NCBI RefSeq assembly: GCF_019916025.1
Contig: NZ_CP079737.1
Coordinates: 1,426,001 to 1,490,000, forward strand
Direction of reading: 5' to 3'
From: Paraclostridium bifermentans
GTDB lineage: Bacteria; Bacillota; Clostridia; Peptostreptococcales; Peptostreptococcaceae
Length of the DNA: 64,000 nt
Made by a program: the position numbers and the translations under genes. Each line of letters opens with the position of its first letter. Positions within the stretch are counted from its first letter, which is position 1. A model generated the notes under the pieces. That model was not told where the DNA came from, searched no databases, and saw only the letters and a program-made list of their open reading frames with translations. Positions 1 through 8,509 of the stretch are shown piece by piece.

Positions 1-1
1 G

Positions 2-286
2 CAAGTTGGAGAAATGCTAGCGTTATTCCCAAGAAGTGGAATGGGGTTTAAATACCAAATACAATTAGCAAATACTGTAGGTATAGGCGATGGTGACTAC
101 TATAACTGTGAATCTAATGAAGGTCATTATTTTATAAAATTAGTTAATAGAGGAAAAAAATATTGGGAAGTTAAAGTAGGTGATGGTATAGGACAAGCTA
201 TATTCATGCCAATACTTTTAGCAGATGGAGACGATTTTGAAACTGGTGAAGTAAGAACTGGTGGATTTGGAAGTACAGGTAAATAA
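2..286 (+). CDS. dut: dUTP diphosphatase, C-terminal part (5' end outside window)
   Basis: The reading frame is open from base 2, so only the C-terminal 94 residues are seen. Three trimeric dUTPase motifs are visible: FPRSGMGFK (motif 2), the ANTVGIGDGDY block (motif 3, with the Asp/Tyr that contact the deoxyribose) and the C-terminal GGFGSTG (motif 5, the flexible arm closing over the triphosphate); GDGIGQAIF fits motif 4. The enzyme hydrolyses dUTP to dUMP and pyrophosphate, keeping uracil out of DNA. The Met at position 14 lies inside motif 2 and is not the start. A hairpin terminator follows directly. Family assignment is firm; whether it is chromosomal or phage-derived cannot be judged here. 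Confidence 0.85.
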   Translation, partial: QVGEMLALFPRSGMGFKYQIQLANTVGIGDGDYYNCESNEGHYFIKLVNRGKKYWEVKVGDGIGQAIFMPILLADGDDFETGEVRTGGFGSTGK

Positions 287-299
287 TAAATATTCAAAA

Positions 300-340
300 G
301 ACCCCTATGTCGTAAATTATGATATAGGGGTCCTTTATTG
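300..340 (+). terminator. Terminator after dut
   Basis: GACCCCTAT (300-308) pairs with ATAGGGGTC (324-332), followed by a modest T-rich tail. It closes the dUTPase transcript 14 bases after its stop. Confidence 0.7.
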
Positions 341-418
341 TCAATTTAATGTTACAAAATAAAATAGGAAAATATGGTATTATATATAAAGATATATACA
401 AAAAGGAGTTGATTAACA

Positions 419-1579
419 ATGTTAGACTTTACTTTTCACAATCCAACTAAAATAGTATTTGGAAAAGATAAAATAGAAGAATTAAATTCACTTATACCAG
501 AGAATTCAAGAGTTTTAATCCTTTACGGAGGAGGAAGCATTAAAAAATTTGGAACTTTAGATAAGGTAAAAGACGCTTTAAAAGGGCGTGAGATATTTGA
601 ATTTTCAGGTATAGAACCCAACCCTAAATATGAAACACTAGTAAAAGCGGCAGAACTAGTTACAAAAGAAAATATAGATTTTTTATTAGCTGTCGGGGGA
701 GGTTCAGTAATGGACGGAACTAAGTTTGTTAACTTAGCAGCAAACTATGAAGGTGAAGACAAAACAGATTTATTAAATTATGGATTTAATCCTGTACCAG
801 TTTCTAAGGGGTTACCTATAGGAACAGTAGTTACACTTCCGGCAACTGGATCAGAAATGAATGGAGGAGCAGTTATTTCTTACAATGGGGGTAAATTCTC
901 TGTTAGAAGCCCTTTATCATTTCCGACATTTTCAATCTTAGATCCAACACTTACATTTACTTTACCTAAAACACAAGTAGCAAATGGAGTAGTAGACACA
1001 TATATACATGTATTAGAACAATATGCTACATATCCTGTTGATGCAAGATTCCAAGATAGAACAGCAGAAGGTATATTAAAAACATTAATAGAAATAGGAA
1101 GAGATACTATAGACAATCCAACAGACTATGATTTAAGATCAAATTTAGTTTGGTGTGCAACTATGGGACTTAATGGTCTTATAGCTGCAGGAGTTCCCCA
1201 AGATTGGACAACACATAAAATAGGACATGAATTAACTGCTATATATGGAATAGATCATGCTAAAACATTAGCAGCTGTACTTCCAGCACTTTGGGAAGTA
1301 AGAAGAAATGAGAAAGGTCCTAAACTAGTTCAATATGCTGAGCGTGTATGGGATATAAAAGAAGGTAGCGATGATGAAAAAATAGATCTAGCAATAAGAA
1401 AAACTCGTGAGTTCTTTGAAAGCTTAGATATGCCAACTCATTTATCGAATTATGGACTTAAAAAAGAAGATGTAAATACTGTTGTAAGTTCTCTTGAACG
1501 TCATGGAATGACTAATTTATCAGAACGAAGAGACTTAGGATTAGATATAAGTCGCAAAATAATAGAAAAAGCACTTTAA
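419..1579 (+). CDS. Iron-containing alcohol dehydrogenase, YqhD/BDH type
   Basis: 386 residues, the usual length of group III Fe-type alcohol dehydrogenases that reduce aldehydes with NAD(P)H. The nucleotide-binding motif GGGSVMDGTK lies at 93-102. The metal ligands of this family are all present: D193, H197, H266 and H280, one residue offset from E. coli YqhD (194, 198, 267, 281). The stretch GVPQDWTTHKIGHELTA is also typical of the YqhD branch. Start at ATG with AAAAGGAG seven bases upstream. Monocistronic, closed by a 19-bp hairpin. Physiological role is likely aldehyde detoxification or butanol/ethanol formation; the substrate is inferred from family only. Confidence 0.9.
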   Translation: MLDFTFHNPTKIVFGKDKIEELNSLIPENSRVLILYGGGSIKKFGTLDKVKDALKGREIFEFSGIEPNPKYETLVKAAELVTKENIDFLLAVGGGSVMDGTKFVNLAANYEGEDKTDLLNYGFNPVPVSKGLPIGTVVTLPATGSEMNGGAVISYNGGKFSVRSPLSFPTFSILDPTLTFTLPKTQVANGVVDTYIHVLEQYATYPVDARFQDRTAEGILKTLIEIGRDTIDNPTDYDLRSNLVWCATMGLNGLIAAGVPQDWTTHKIGHELTAIYGIDHAKTLAAVLPALWEVRRNEKGPKLVQYAERVWDIKEGSDDEKIDLAIRKTREFFESLDMPTHLSNYGLKKEDVNTVVSSLERHGMTNLSERRDLGLDISRKIIEKAL

Positions 1580-1601
1580 TTATATTAATTTAAATTAAAA
1601 T

Positions 1602-1643
1602 AAAAGCTATAGTTTTATAAATTATAAAACTATAGCTTTTTAT
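1602..1643. terminator. Terminator after alcohol dehydrogenase
   Basis: A perfect 19-bp inverted repeat (1602-1620 with 1622-1640) beginning AAAAGCTATAG and ending CTATAGCTTTT. Symmetric A and T tracts make it potentially bidirectional. Confidence 0.85.
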
Positions 1644-1764
1644 GTATAAATGGAAAAATTTAGCATGATAGATTAGTTTACCAAAAAATTTAAAATACAA
1701 AAAATGAGTTATTTAAGTATAAAATGAGAATAATAAAACTACTAAAACTAAAAGGAGACTAATT

Positions 1765-2736
1765 ATGCTAAAGACAAAAATTACAATTTTAATTTTAGTG
1801 GCTTTAATGGGAAGCACAATAGTGTCAAATGCAAATGAAGTTAACACACAAGACCTGATTTTAGGCGGATGTAAGTTAAAACAGTGTGAAGTAAAAAGTG
1901 ATAAAAGAACAAAAAATTATGATGAAGAAAATATTATAGAGAGATTTTTCAGACCATCTAAACTTCCAGTTTTAAATGATAAAGACGAAAGTTCACTTTA
2001 TAATATGTATGGTAGTAAAGATATAAATTTAAAGATACCAAACAACCTTTTAAAAACTCCAGAAGATACTATAATAAATTATTTTAGTGTTTTAAGAGAA
2101 GCTGCAAATCCAACTGAAGATAACCATACAGGATGTGGATCATTAGGAGATACAAGAGGGCCTTACCCTGTTGCATATAACTTTTTATCGAATTCATATA
2201 AGCAAGGTCATAGCTATGAAGAGTATTTAAAATCATTTGAAAATAAGCTTCATATAAATTTAATTAAACTTAATAAGTTGCCTAGTGATGAAAATAATAA
2301 AACAGATTTAAAATATTTTGTTGAATTAGAAATAATAGAAGGAACTAATGAAAAGAAAGGTGTTTTTGCTTACTATTATGGATATATTTATCTTAACAAA
2401 GAAAATGGAGTTTACAAGATAAAAGATATGCAGTATGCACCTGAAAATTATTTATGTGCACCATATCATGGTTGGAACTATGATGCTAAACTAGTAGTAG
2501 AGATTAAATATAGAGATTGGTGTTCTTTAGTATCAGGAGACGTAAAGGTAAAACAAGATGGTTATGAGAAAAAAGTATATTTTAAAGACAAAGATGGAAA
2601 TCAGTATTATGTGCTTTTCTATCAACTAACTAATGGATATGATATAAAAATAGCTGACTACAAGAAAAATAAGAATGGTAAGTGGGAAGTTATATATATA
2701 AATCCTGAGAGCTGTTTAGAAAAGAAAAATTCTTAG
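1765..2736 (+). CDS. Secreted protein of unknown function
   Basis: 323 residues, RBS AAAGGAG. An N-terminal signal peptide is clear: MLKTK, a hydrophobic core ILILVALMGSTIV, then SNANEV, so cleavage is probably after residue 23-24. The mature protein is charged, with Cys-containing segments GGCKLKQC (35-42) and TGCGSLGD (about 122-129), then an extended beta-rich C-terminal half with YKIKD and YYVLFYQLTNGYDIKIADYK. I do not recognise a family; the C-terminal half resembles small extracellular NTF2/DUF-type domains that read out as alternating strands, but this is only an impression. Single gene with its own terminator. Confidence 0.8.
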   Translation: MLKTKITILILVALMGSTIVSNANEVNTQDLILGGCKLKQCEVKSDKRTKNYDEENIIERFFRPSKLPVLNDKDESSLYNMYGSKDINLKIPNNLLKTPEDTIINYFSVLREAANPTEDNHTGCGSLGDTRGPYPVAYNFLSNSYKQGHSYEEYLKSFENKLHINLIKLNKLPSDENNKTDLKYFVELEIIEGTNEKKGVFAYYYGYIYLNKENGVYKIKDMQYAPENYLCAPYHGWNYDAKLVVEIKYRDWCSLVSGDVKVKQDGYEKKVYFKDKDGNQYYVLFYQLTNGYDIKIADYKKNKNGKWEVIYINPESCLEKKNS

Positions 2737-2781
2737 AAGAAAAAATCCGAGTATAATAAATTAACTCGGATTTTTTCTTCT
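2735..2781. terminator. Terminator after secreted protein
   Basis: A perfect 17-bp stem (2735-2751 with 2765-2781) starts inside the stop codon; the right arm contains TTTTTTCTTCT. Confidence 0.85.
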
Positions 2782-2945
2782 AAATAAATTAATTCAAAAT
2801 GTATTTTACAACACAATATAAAATTTAACTATCAACATGTAAGTATAGTTATTATAATCAATATCAATTAAATAGAGTAAATAATAAGTTTAATATATAT
2901 TTATAATATTATTAATTAATGCTAAAATAGAGTAAGGAGGGCATT

Positions 2946-3422
2946 ATGAAGAAAATTTTAGATTATATAAACAACTTAAGTGAATGTAAATTCATAGCCT
3001 TATCTATACTAGTAGCATTAGTCTGTACGGTACCTTTTGATTTTTTCAAAATTTATTCTAACACATACATGGGGTTAGAATTTTCAGGAACTATGTCATT
3101 TGGATGGGACTTTTTAGTAGCTGTTATTATAGGACCAATAGTTGAGTCTATATTAATAGTTATAGTTAGTAAACTTATAGAGCAGGCAACAGACAATAAA
3201 TTTATGATAACATTTATAACTGCAATATTACTTTCAGGAATTCAAAACTATAGTTTACCTTATGCAATTATAATTTTTATACCATCTTTTATTTTTGTTT
3301 CGGCATACACATTATATAAAAATAATAAAAAATTTAATTCATTTTCAATAATGGTAATTATAAATATGCTATATAGTGTTATACAAATTGGATTTACGAT
3401 TTTAGCAAAAAAAATTATTTAA
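2946..3422 (+). CDS. Small integral membrane protein, possibly degenerate CPBP-type
   Basis: 158 residues with RBS AAGGAGGG. About four to five hydrophobic segments are visible (roughly 17-37, 53-75, 87-103, 105-124, 133-155). The segment VIIGPIVESILIVIVSKLIEQ recalls the first motif of CPBP/Abi (CAAX protease-like) membrane proteins, where a Glu pair is expected, but the second Glu and the distal His motifs are missing, so it would not be a functional protease if related. Otherwise unassigned. No partner gene: flanked by terminators on both sides. Confidence 0.7.
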   Translation: MKKILDYINNLSECKFIALSILVALVCTVPFDFFKIYSNTYMGLEFSGTMSFGWDFLVAVIIGPIVESILIVIVSKLIEQATDNKFMITFITAILLSGIQNYSLPYAIIIFIPSFIFVSAYTLYKNNKKFNSFSIMVIINMLYSVIQIGFTILAKKII

Positions 3423-3423
3423 A

Positions 3424-3460
3424 TAAAAAACTATGGTCTAAAATAGTCCATAGTTTTTTA
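3424..3460. terminator. Terminator after small membrane protein
   Basis: TAAAAAACTATGG (3424-3436) pairs perfectly with CCATAGTTTTTTA (3448-3460). Confidence 0.85.
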
Positions 3461-3661
3461 TTTGCTTGAATAAATGAAATTGATAATATTAATTAAAAAT
3501 ACGAATATATTAATAATAATAATTTACTTTGATTTTTATAAATTTTTAAAAGTATTATTAAGGTGTAAAAGATTAGTTACAGTGTGGTAACAAATATTAA
3601 AATTAGTTACCGAATTATGTATAATCATTAGTACTTAGAGCGAATTTAGGGAGGGGTGCAA

Positions 3662-4195
3662 GTGAAGTATACACGTTTAAAATTGAGAGCATTATTAGTT
3701 ATAATATTGATTGGCGTATTCAGTATAATTGGGTGTAGTCAAGATAATAAAGAACAAAGTGAAATAACACTAGGAGAAAAAGTTGAAAAACTATTAAAAT
3801 ATAAAGGTTCTAATATAGGAGATAATAGTGCGGTTGGAAATATTTCTAACTATTTACTTGCAAGTGATAATCTACAAGGGTTTGAATTAAAAACTGGAGA
3901 AGAACCTTATGAAATTACATTAAAGTATAAAGGATTTGAAGAGTCTCAAATTATTATAAGCACAAATGAAACAATTACTCTTCCGTTTTCAGATGTAATG
4001 ATAAAAAATTCAATGGTTTTATTTTCTCTTATAAAAAATGTAGATATTATAAATTTAGAATTAGATGATGGATCAACTATTACATATAAAAAATCTGAAT
4101 TAGTTGATGCCTATGGAGATAAATACGGAAAAAAATTAGAAAAAATAATAGAAAATAAAACGAGTCTAGAAAGTTTTTTAACAGGAGAGGTATAA
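3662..4195 (+). CDS. DUF4825-type lipoprotein
   Basis: 177 residues beginning at GTG 3662, chosen because GGGAGGGG ends five bases upstream; a GTG at 3656 overlaps that ribosome site and is less likely. A lipoprotein signal runs from MKYTRLKLR through a hydrophobic core to the lipobox SIIGC, giving a lipid-anchored Cys at residue 25. The segment LLKYKGSNIGDNSAVGNI followed by FELKTGEEPYEITLKY matches the pattern I associate with DUF4825, a domain of unknown function in clostridial lipoproteins. Nothing in the context reveals a role. Single gene between terminators. Confidence 0.75.
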   Translation: MKYTRLKLRALLVIILIGVFSIIGCSQDNKEQSEITLGEKVEKLLKYKGSNIGDNSAVGNISNYLLASDNLQGFELKTGEEPYEITLKYKGFEESQIIISTNETITLPFSDVMIKNSMVLFSLIKNVDIINLELDDGSTITYKKSELVDAYGDKYGKKLEKIIENKTSLESFLTGEV

Positions 4196-4214
4196 AATAA
4201 ATAATATAATAGTT

Positions 4215-4260
4215 AAGAATCTAAGCATACAAAATTAAGATTTGCTTAGATTCTTTTTTA
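4215..4260 (+). terminator. Terminator after DUF4825 lipoprotein
   Basis: AAGAATCTAAGCA (4215-4227) pairs with TGCTTAGATTCTT (4243-4255), followed by a T run. Confidence 0.85.
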
Positions 4261-4359
4261 CTAAATTGGAAAGTTTAATTATAGTTATTTTTTACATTGA
4301 ACTAATATATGTTATATGAAATAATATATATTAAAGAAAATATAGAAGGAGAGTAAATT

Positions 4360-4410
4360 ATGAAAAATAATAATTATAAAGAGCTGGGAGTTGTACTTCT
4401 TAACAAATAA
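4360..4410 (+). CDS. Possible 16-residue leader peptide
   Basis: A micro-ORF, MKNNNYKELGVVLLNK, has a good ribosome site (GAAGGAG, about eight bases before ATG 4360). Its last codons and stop lie within the left arm of the long hairpin at 4399-4445, immediately upstream of the CD3324-type regulator. This arrangement resembles a translated leader whose ribosome would control hairpin formation, but no amino-acid run points to a specific signal. Whether it is translated is inference from the RBS and position. Confidence 0.4.
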   Translation: MKNNNYKELGVVLLNK

Positions 4411-4463
4411 GGAGTTACAAATAGATGGACTCCTTATTTGTTAAGTTTGCAGAATGTACAACT
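4389..4463 (+). promoter_or_regulatory. Long leader hairpin upstream of CD3324-mutS2 operon
   Basis: CTTAACAAATAAGGAGT (4399-4415) pairs perfectly over 17 bp with ACTCCTTATTTGTTAAG (4429-4445); an outer arm AGTTGTAC (4389-4396) pairs with GTACAACT (4456-4463) beyond two internal loops. There is no U run, so it is not a simple terminator. The left arm contains the stop codon of the upstream micro-ORF and an internal AAGGAG, which the hairpin would sequester. The structure ends 24 bases before the TTG start of the regulator gene, so a translational or attenuation control is plausible. Confidence 0.6.
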
Positions 4464-4486
4464 TAAAAATAAAGGAGATTATAAAA

Positions 4487-4807
4487 TTGAAATATAAAAA
4501 TGCAAAAAATATATTACCTCAAGATTTATTACAACAAATACAACAATACATTCAAGGTGATGTAATTTATATACCTATAGACAATAATGAAAAAATACCA
4601 TGGGGACGAAAAAATGGAGCTAGAGAAGCTATATATACTAGAAATAAAAGCATATTTAAGTTATATGAACAAGGGTATTCAATTGATGAAATAGTAAACA
4701 TATATAATTTATCTGAATCTAGTATAAGAAAAATAATATCAAAAATAAAAAAAGAAACTGATAAAGATAATGGCGATTTAAACCTAGGAGGTATTACAAA
4801 TGAATAA
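4487..4807 (+). CDS. CD3324 family (Mor-like) transcriptional regulator
   Basis: 106 residues starting at TTG 4487, preceded by AAAGGAG with nine bases spacing; the in-frame ATG at 4454 lies in the leader hairpin and has no ribosome site. The protein begins MKYKNAKNILPQDLLQQIQ, has the YIQGDVIYIP segment and a C-terminal helix-turn-helix (LYEQGYSIDEIVNIYNLSES then SIRKIISKI), the layout of clostridial CD3324 proteins, which resemble the Mor/C activator fold. It overlaps the start of the downstream MutS2-like gene by eight bases, so the two are translationally coupled and probably act together. Target promoters are unknown. Confidence 0.8.
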   Translation: MKYKNAKNILPQDLLQQIQQYIQGDVIYIPIDNNEKIPWGRKNGAREAIYTRNKSIFKLYEQGYSIDEIVNIYNLSESSIRKIISKIKKETDKDNGDLNLGGITNE

Positions 4808-6704
4808 GATGACTTTAGAAAAGTTACAGCTAAACGAGTTTAAAGAAATGGTAAAAGTTCATTGTGTTAGTTCTCTAGGCAAAGATCTCATAGATAAATT
4901 AAGTCCAAGCAAGAATTTAAGTGTCGTAAAAAGAAGATTAAATGAAAATAAGGAAGCTAAAAATGTACTTTTAAATAGTAATCATATACCTTTAGAAGGT
5001 TTATTTAATATATACTCAACTATTGAAAAAGTTGAAAAAGGTATGGTTTTAGATCCACTGGAACTTATAAAAGTGGAGGACTTTTTAAGAGGGTGCAAAA
5101 AAATCAAACAGTTTATGAACGAAAAAGAATTTTATGCACCTACATTAAGTTCATATTCACTCAATATAGCTGAGTGCGACTTTATAGAAAATGAGATAAA
5201 CTATAGTATAAAAGGAAATAAAGTTGATTCTAATGCTTCTAAAGAATTGAAAAAAATAAGAAGAAATATTGAAGTATGTGAAGATAAGATAAAAGAAAGG
5301 TTAAATAAGTTTTTAACATCTAGTAGCAATAAAAAGTATATTCAAGAATTTATAATTTCAAAGAGAAATGATAGATATGTTATACCTATAAAATCTTCAT
5401 ATAAAAATGAAGTTGATGGTACAATTTTAGATTCATCATCAAAAGGGACTACTGTTTTTATAGAACCTAATAATGTATCTAAATTTAGTTTAGAACTAAT
5501 TAGTTTAAAATCAGATGAAAGCATAGAAGAATATAAAATATTATCATATTTAACTGAGTTGATATTTGAAAAATTAAATGAAATTAAACTGAATGTTGAA
5601 ATCATAGGAGAGTATGATATGGTTTTTGCAAAAGCTAAATACAGTTTAAATAATAAATGTATAACACCATTGGTAAATGATAAAGGGTATATAAAAATAA
5701 TAAAAGGAAAACATCCTCTTTTAACAGGAAAGGTTATTCCTCTTGATTTTGAAATAGGGAAAGAATATAGAAGTTTAATAATAACAGGCCCAAATGCAGG
5801 AGGCAAAACATTATCACTAAAAACAGTAGGATTACTTACATTAATAGCTCAGTGTGGATTTGACATAAGTGCAGAAGGTGATACTGAAATTAGTGTATTT
5901 GAAAATATATTTGTTGATATAGGAGATAATCAAAGTATAGAAAATGCCCTTAGTACATTTTCATCACATATAAAAAACATCGCAGAAATTATGAACTCTA
6001 GTAATAAGTCTACATTGGTACTATTTGATGAAATAGGAAGCGGAACAGAACCTAATGAAGGAGCTTCTCTAGCGATAGCAATATTAGAAGAGTTTTATCA
6101 TATGGGATGCATATTGATTGCATCTACTCATTATGGCGAGATTAAAAATTTTGCTGATATGCACCCAGAATTTGAAAATGCAGGAATGCTGTTTGATAAA
6201 GAAACGTTAGAACCTTTATACAAATTAGTCATAGGTAAATCTGAAGATAGTAATGCACTATTCATTTCAAAAAAAATGGGAATAAGAGATAAAGTTTTAA
6301 GTAGAGCTGAGTTATATATTAATGAAAAACAATATAATTTAGAATTAGTTAAGAGAAGCAAAATAGAACAAAAGGATGAAGTAGAAGAAACGTATATAAT
6401 AAAAAATGATTATAGCATAGGTGATAAGGTCTTTCTATTAGAACGAGATGATTATGCAATTATTTATAAGGAAGCCGATAAGTTTAACAACGTAGAAGTT
6501 TTATACAAAGATGAATTTGTTAAAATGAATACAAAGAAAATAAGGCTATATTTAAAAGCATCACAGTTATATCCAGATGATTATGATATCAATAGCTTAT
6601 TTATTTCATATGAAAACAGAAAATTAGAAAAAGATATTAAAAGAGGTTCTAAAAAAGCTTTAAAAAGCATTCAAAAAGAAATAAAAAACAATAAACTAAG
6701 ATAA
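4800..6704 (+). CDS. MutS2-like ATPase lacking the Smr domain
   Basis: 634 residues. The MutS family ATPase core is intact: Walker A GPNAGGKT (330-337), the signature DIGDNQSIENALSTFSSH (373-390), Walker B LVLFDEIGSGTEP (406-418) and the STHYGE switch (442-447). Upstream is a MutS2-type core/lever region including STSS-like contacts and the KRNDRYVIPIK motif near 188-198. Housekeeping MutS2 is about 780-790 residues with a C-terminal Smr nuclease domain; here the protein ends in a basic Lys/Arg tail with no Smr domain. It therefore belongs to the short MutS2-like branch. Housekeeping MutS2 acts on recombination intermediates and collided ribosomes; what the short form does is not known to me. 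Coupled to the CD3324 regulator. Confidence 0.85.
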   Translation: MNKMTLEKLQLNEFKEMVKVHCVSSLGKDLIDKLSPSKNLSVVKRRLNENKEAKNVLLNSNHIPLEGLFNIYSTIEKVEKGMVLDPLELIKVEDFLRGCKKIKQFMNEKEFYAPTLSSYSLNIAECDFIENEINYSIKGNKVDSNASKELKKIRRNIEVCEDKIKERLNKFLTSSSNKKYIQEFIISKRNDRYVIPIKSSYKNEVDGTILDSSSKGTTVFIEPNNVSKFSLELISLKSDESIEEYKILSYLTELIFEKLNEIKLNVEIIGEYDMVFAKAKYSLNNKCITPLVNDKGYIKIIKGKHPLLTGKVIPLDFEIGKEYRSLIITGPNAGGKTLSLKTVGLLTLIAQCGFDISAEGDTEISVFENIFVDIGDNQSIENALSTFSSHIKNIAEIMNSSNKSTLVLFDEIGSGTEPNEGASLAIAILEEFYHMGCILIASTHYGEIKNFADMHPEFENAGMLFDKETLEPLYKLVIGKSEDSNALFISKKMGIRDKVLSRAELYINEKQYNLELVKRSKIEQKDEVEETYIIKNDYSIGDKVFLLERDDYAIIYKEADKFNNVEVLYKDEFVKMNTKKIRLYLKASQLYPDDYDINSLFISYENRKLEKDIKRGSKKALKSIQKEIKNNKLR

Positions 6705-6742
6705 AAAATATCCATAGCTTAAAATTTGCTATGGATATTTTT
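6704..6742. terminator. Terminator after mutS2-like gene
   Basis: AAAAATATCCATAGC (6704-6718) pairs with GCTATGGATATTTTT (6728-6742). Confidence 0.85.
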
Positions 6743-6956
6743 GTTTTAATAATTTTCATAAAAATAAGTAAATTTGCATAAATGTAAATGTTAAAATAAA
6801 TAAAAACAAACGAAATTATGCAAAATAACAGAAAATATTCGAAAAATATTGTATAATAGACTTAGTGCTTAAAAAATAAGAGGATTATTGTTGATATATA
6901 TATGAAAATACAGACATAATGTTTTGAAAACATAAATGTGCATATGGGGTGGGTAT

Positions 6957-7505
6957 ATGGAAAATGTTTTTTTAAAAACGGATAGATTATTATTTAGAAA
7001 AATTTTAAAAGGAGATTATAAAGAGGTCGCAAGTATACTTCAAGACATTGAGGTAATGTATGCATGGGAAAAATCTTTTTCAGACGAAGAGGTTGAGAAT
7101 TGGATAGATGAAAATACAAAAAGATATAAAAATGAGGGATATAGTTATTTTTTAGTAACTGAAAAAATGTCGGGAAAAATGATTGGTCTCGCTGGGCCTT
7201 TAATTGAAAACATAAATGGAGAAAAATTTATAGGTGTTGCATATATTCTAAAAAAGGAATTTTGGAATAAAGGATATGCAACAGAATCAGCAAAAGCGTG
7301 TATAAGATATGCTTTTAATGAATTAAATGCAAATGAAGTTATAGCGCAAATAAAAACTAATAATATAAGTTCTAGAAATGTAGCTAAAAGATTAAATATG
7401 AAGCAAGTAGATAAATATATAAAAATATATGATAAAAAGGAAATGGAGCATTTAATTTATTCTATAAAGCGTGAAGACTATTTTGAATTATTTGAAGGAA
7501 AATAA
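6957..7505 (+). CDS. GNAT family N-acetyltransferase (RimJ/RimL type)
   Basis: 182 residues from ATG 6957, chosen because GGGGTGGG lies just upstream; an ATG at 6936 would overlap that site. It opens with the typical LKTDRLLFRKILKGDY, and has the acetyl-CoA-binding region around EFWNKGYATESAKACIRYAF (about 106-125), where the usual Q/RGxGxA loop reads NKGYAT, followed by the N-S-R-N-V-A-K-R-L motif of the RimJ/RimL (Acetyltransf_3) branch. Acceptor could be a ribosomal protein N-terminus or a small molecule; sequence does not tell. No obvious terminator follows, but the next gene is 300 bases away. Confidence 0.85.
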   Translation: MENVFLKTDRLLFRKILKGDYKEVASILQDIEVMYAWEKSFSDEEVENWIDENTKRYKNEGYSYFLVTEKMSGKMIGLAGPLIENINGEKFIGVAYILKKEFWNKGYATESAKACIRYAFNELNANEVIAQIKTNNISSRNVAKRLNMKQVDKYIKIYDKKEMEHLIYSIKREDYFELFEGK

Positions 7506-7672
7506 GTACTTTGCAATATTAACGATAATGTATACTCTTAAGAAATCTAAATCTATAGATTAAATTTGAATTACGACCTCTTTAAAGATATATAGCGAAC
7601 ATTTTTAAAATGTTAAGTTAAATAAAATTTTACTAAATTATTTTTGCAATTTAGATAAAAATAAGGACAGTG

Positions 7673-7681
7673 TGCTATAAT
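7673..7681 (+). promoter_or_regulatory. Possible extended -10 promoter for mtnN
   Basis: TGTGCTATAAT contains a TGnTATAAT-like extended -10 element with the hexamer at 7676-7681. No convincing -35 is visible. It is about 128 bases upstream of mtnN. The rest of the 303-base gap 7506-7808 holds no gene or structured element that I can see. Confidence 0.4.
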
Positions 7682-7808
7682 TAACCTTAATATAACATAT
7701 TTGTAAAATTAAAATAACTTTACTTTATCTAAAGATTTAGAACGATTCAACGTAAGTAATATTATATATAATTATAATATATTTTGAAAAATGAGGAGAT
7801 AGAGTTAA

Positions 7809-8489
7809 ATGATTGGTATAATTGGATCAACTAGTATCGAAATACAATCTATAAAGGATAATATGTTCATAGAAAGAAAAGAGAAGTATGCAGGGTTTGA
7901 TTTTTATATATGCAAGTATAAAGAGTTAGATATTATAGTTACAAGTTGTAGCGTTGGAAAAGTAAACGCTTCAAGCTGTACTCAAATACTAATAGATAAA
8001 TTTAATGTAGAAAAAATAATTAATACAGGAATCGCAGGGAGTTTAAATGAAAATGTAAAGCTTGGGGATATCGTTATTTCAGATGATATTACATATCATG
8101 ATGTTAGACCGATTCAAATGAAAAACTGTTTTCCATTTAAGCAATATTTTAATTCAGATGAAAAACTTAAAAACATAGCACTTAAAGCATATGAAAATAG
8201 CGATTTAAATTGCCACAATTGTCATATTGGAAGAATGATAACAGGAGATACATTTATAGCGGATACAGACTTAAAATATAGATTGATAAACGAATATAGT
8301 GCATATTGTGTAGAGATGGAAGGCGCAGCAATAGCACATATATCTGATATAAACAATGTTCCATTTTTAATAGTAAGAAGTATTTCTGACAATGCAGATG
8401 ATAATGCAGCAATTGCATATAAAGAATTTGAAATAATAGCTTCAAGTAACTCTGCAAAATTAGTTATAAATATGCTAGATCTTATGTAA
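7809..8489 (+). CDS. mtnN: 5'-methylthioadenosine/S-adenosylhomocysteine nucleosidase
   Basis: 226 residues, close to the usual 230. It hydrolyses MTA and SAH to adenine plus the thioribose or S-ribosylhomocysteine, in methionine salvage and SAM by-product removal. Visible motifs: IGIIGSTSIEIQ at the N-terminus with Glu11 in the position of the catalytic Glu12 of E. coli MTAN, SVGKVNAS, NTGIAGSL, GDIVISDDITYHDV, ITGDTFI, and CVEMEGAAIAHI followed by RSISDNAD containing the catalytic Asp. The usual AMEEE is replaced by STSIE, a small deviation. RBS GAGGAG. Cytosolic. Alone between intergenic regions. Confidence 0.92.
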   Translation: MIGIIGSTSIEIQSIKDNMFIERKEKYAGFDFYICKYKELDIIVTSCSVGKVNASSCTQILIDKFNVEKIINTGIAGSLNENVKLGDIVISDDITYHDVRPIQMKNCFPFKQYFNSDEKLKNIALKAYENSDLNCHNCHIGRMITGDTFIADTDLKYRLINEYSAYCVEMEGAAIAHISDINNVPFLIVRSISDNADDNAAIAYKEFEIIASSNSAKLVINMLDLM

Positions 8490-8509
8490 AATAAAACAAT
8501 TCAATTAAG

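Noticed and set aside
880-1116. Minus-strand frame inside the alcohol dehydrogenase gene and many similar antisense frames.
   Set aside because: They overlap confidently assigned genes, have no ribosome sites and no family resemblance; they are shadows.
2946-3422. Functional CPBP protease.
   Set aside because: Only one of the conserved Glu positions and none of the His motifs is visible; kept as an unassigned membrane protein.
4454-4486. ATG 4454 as the start of the CD3324-family gene.
   Set aside because: It is inside the leader hairpin with no ribosome site; TTG 4487 follows AAAGGAG at nine bases and gives the family N-terminus.
7506-7808. Hidden gene or RNA in the 303-base gap before mtnN.
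   Set aside because: No ORF with a ribosome site, no strong hairpin; only a possible extended -10.
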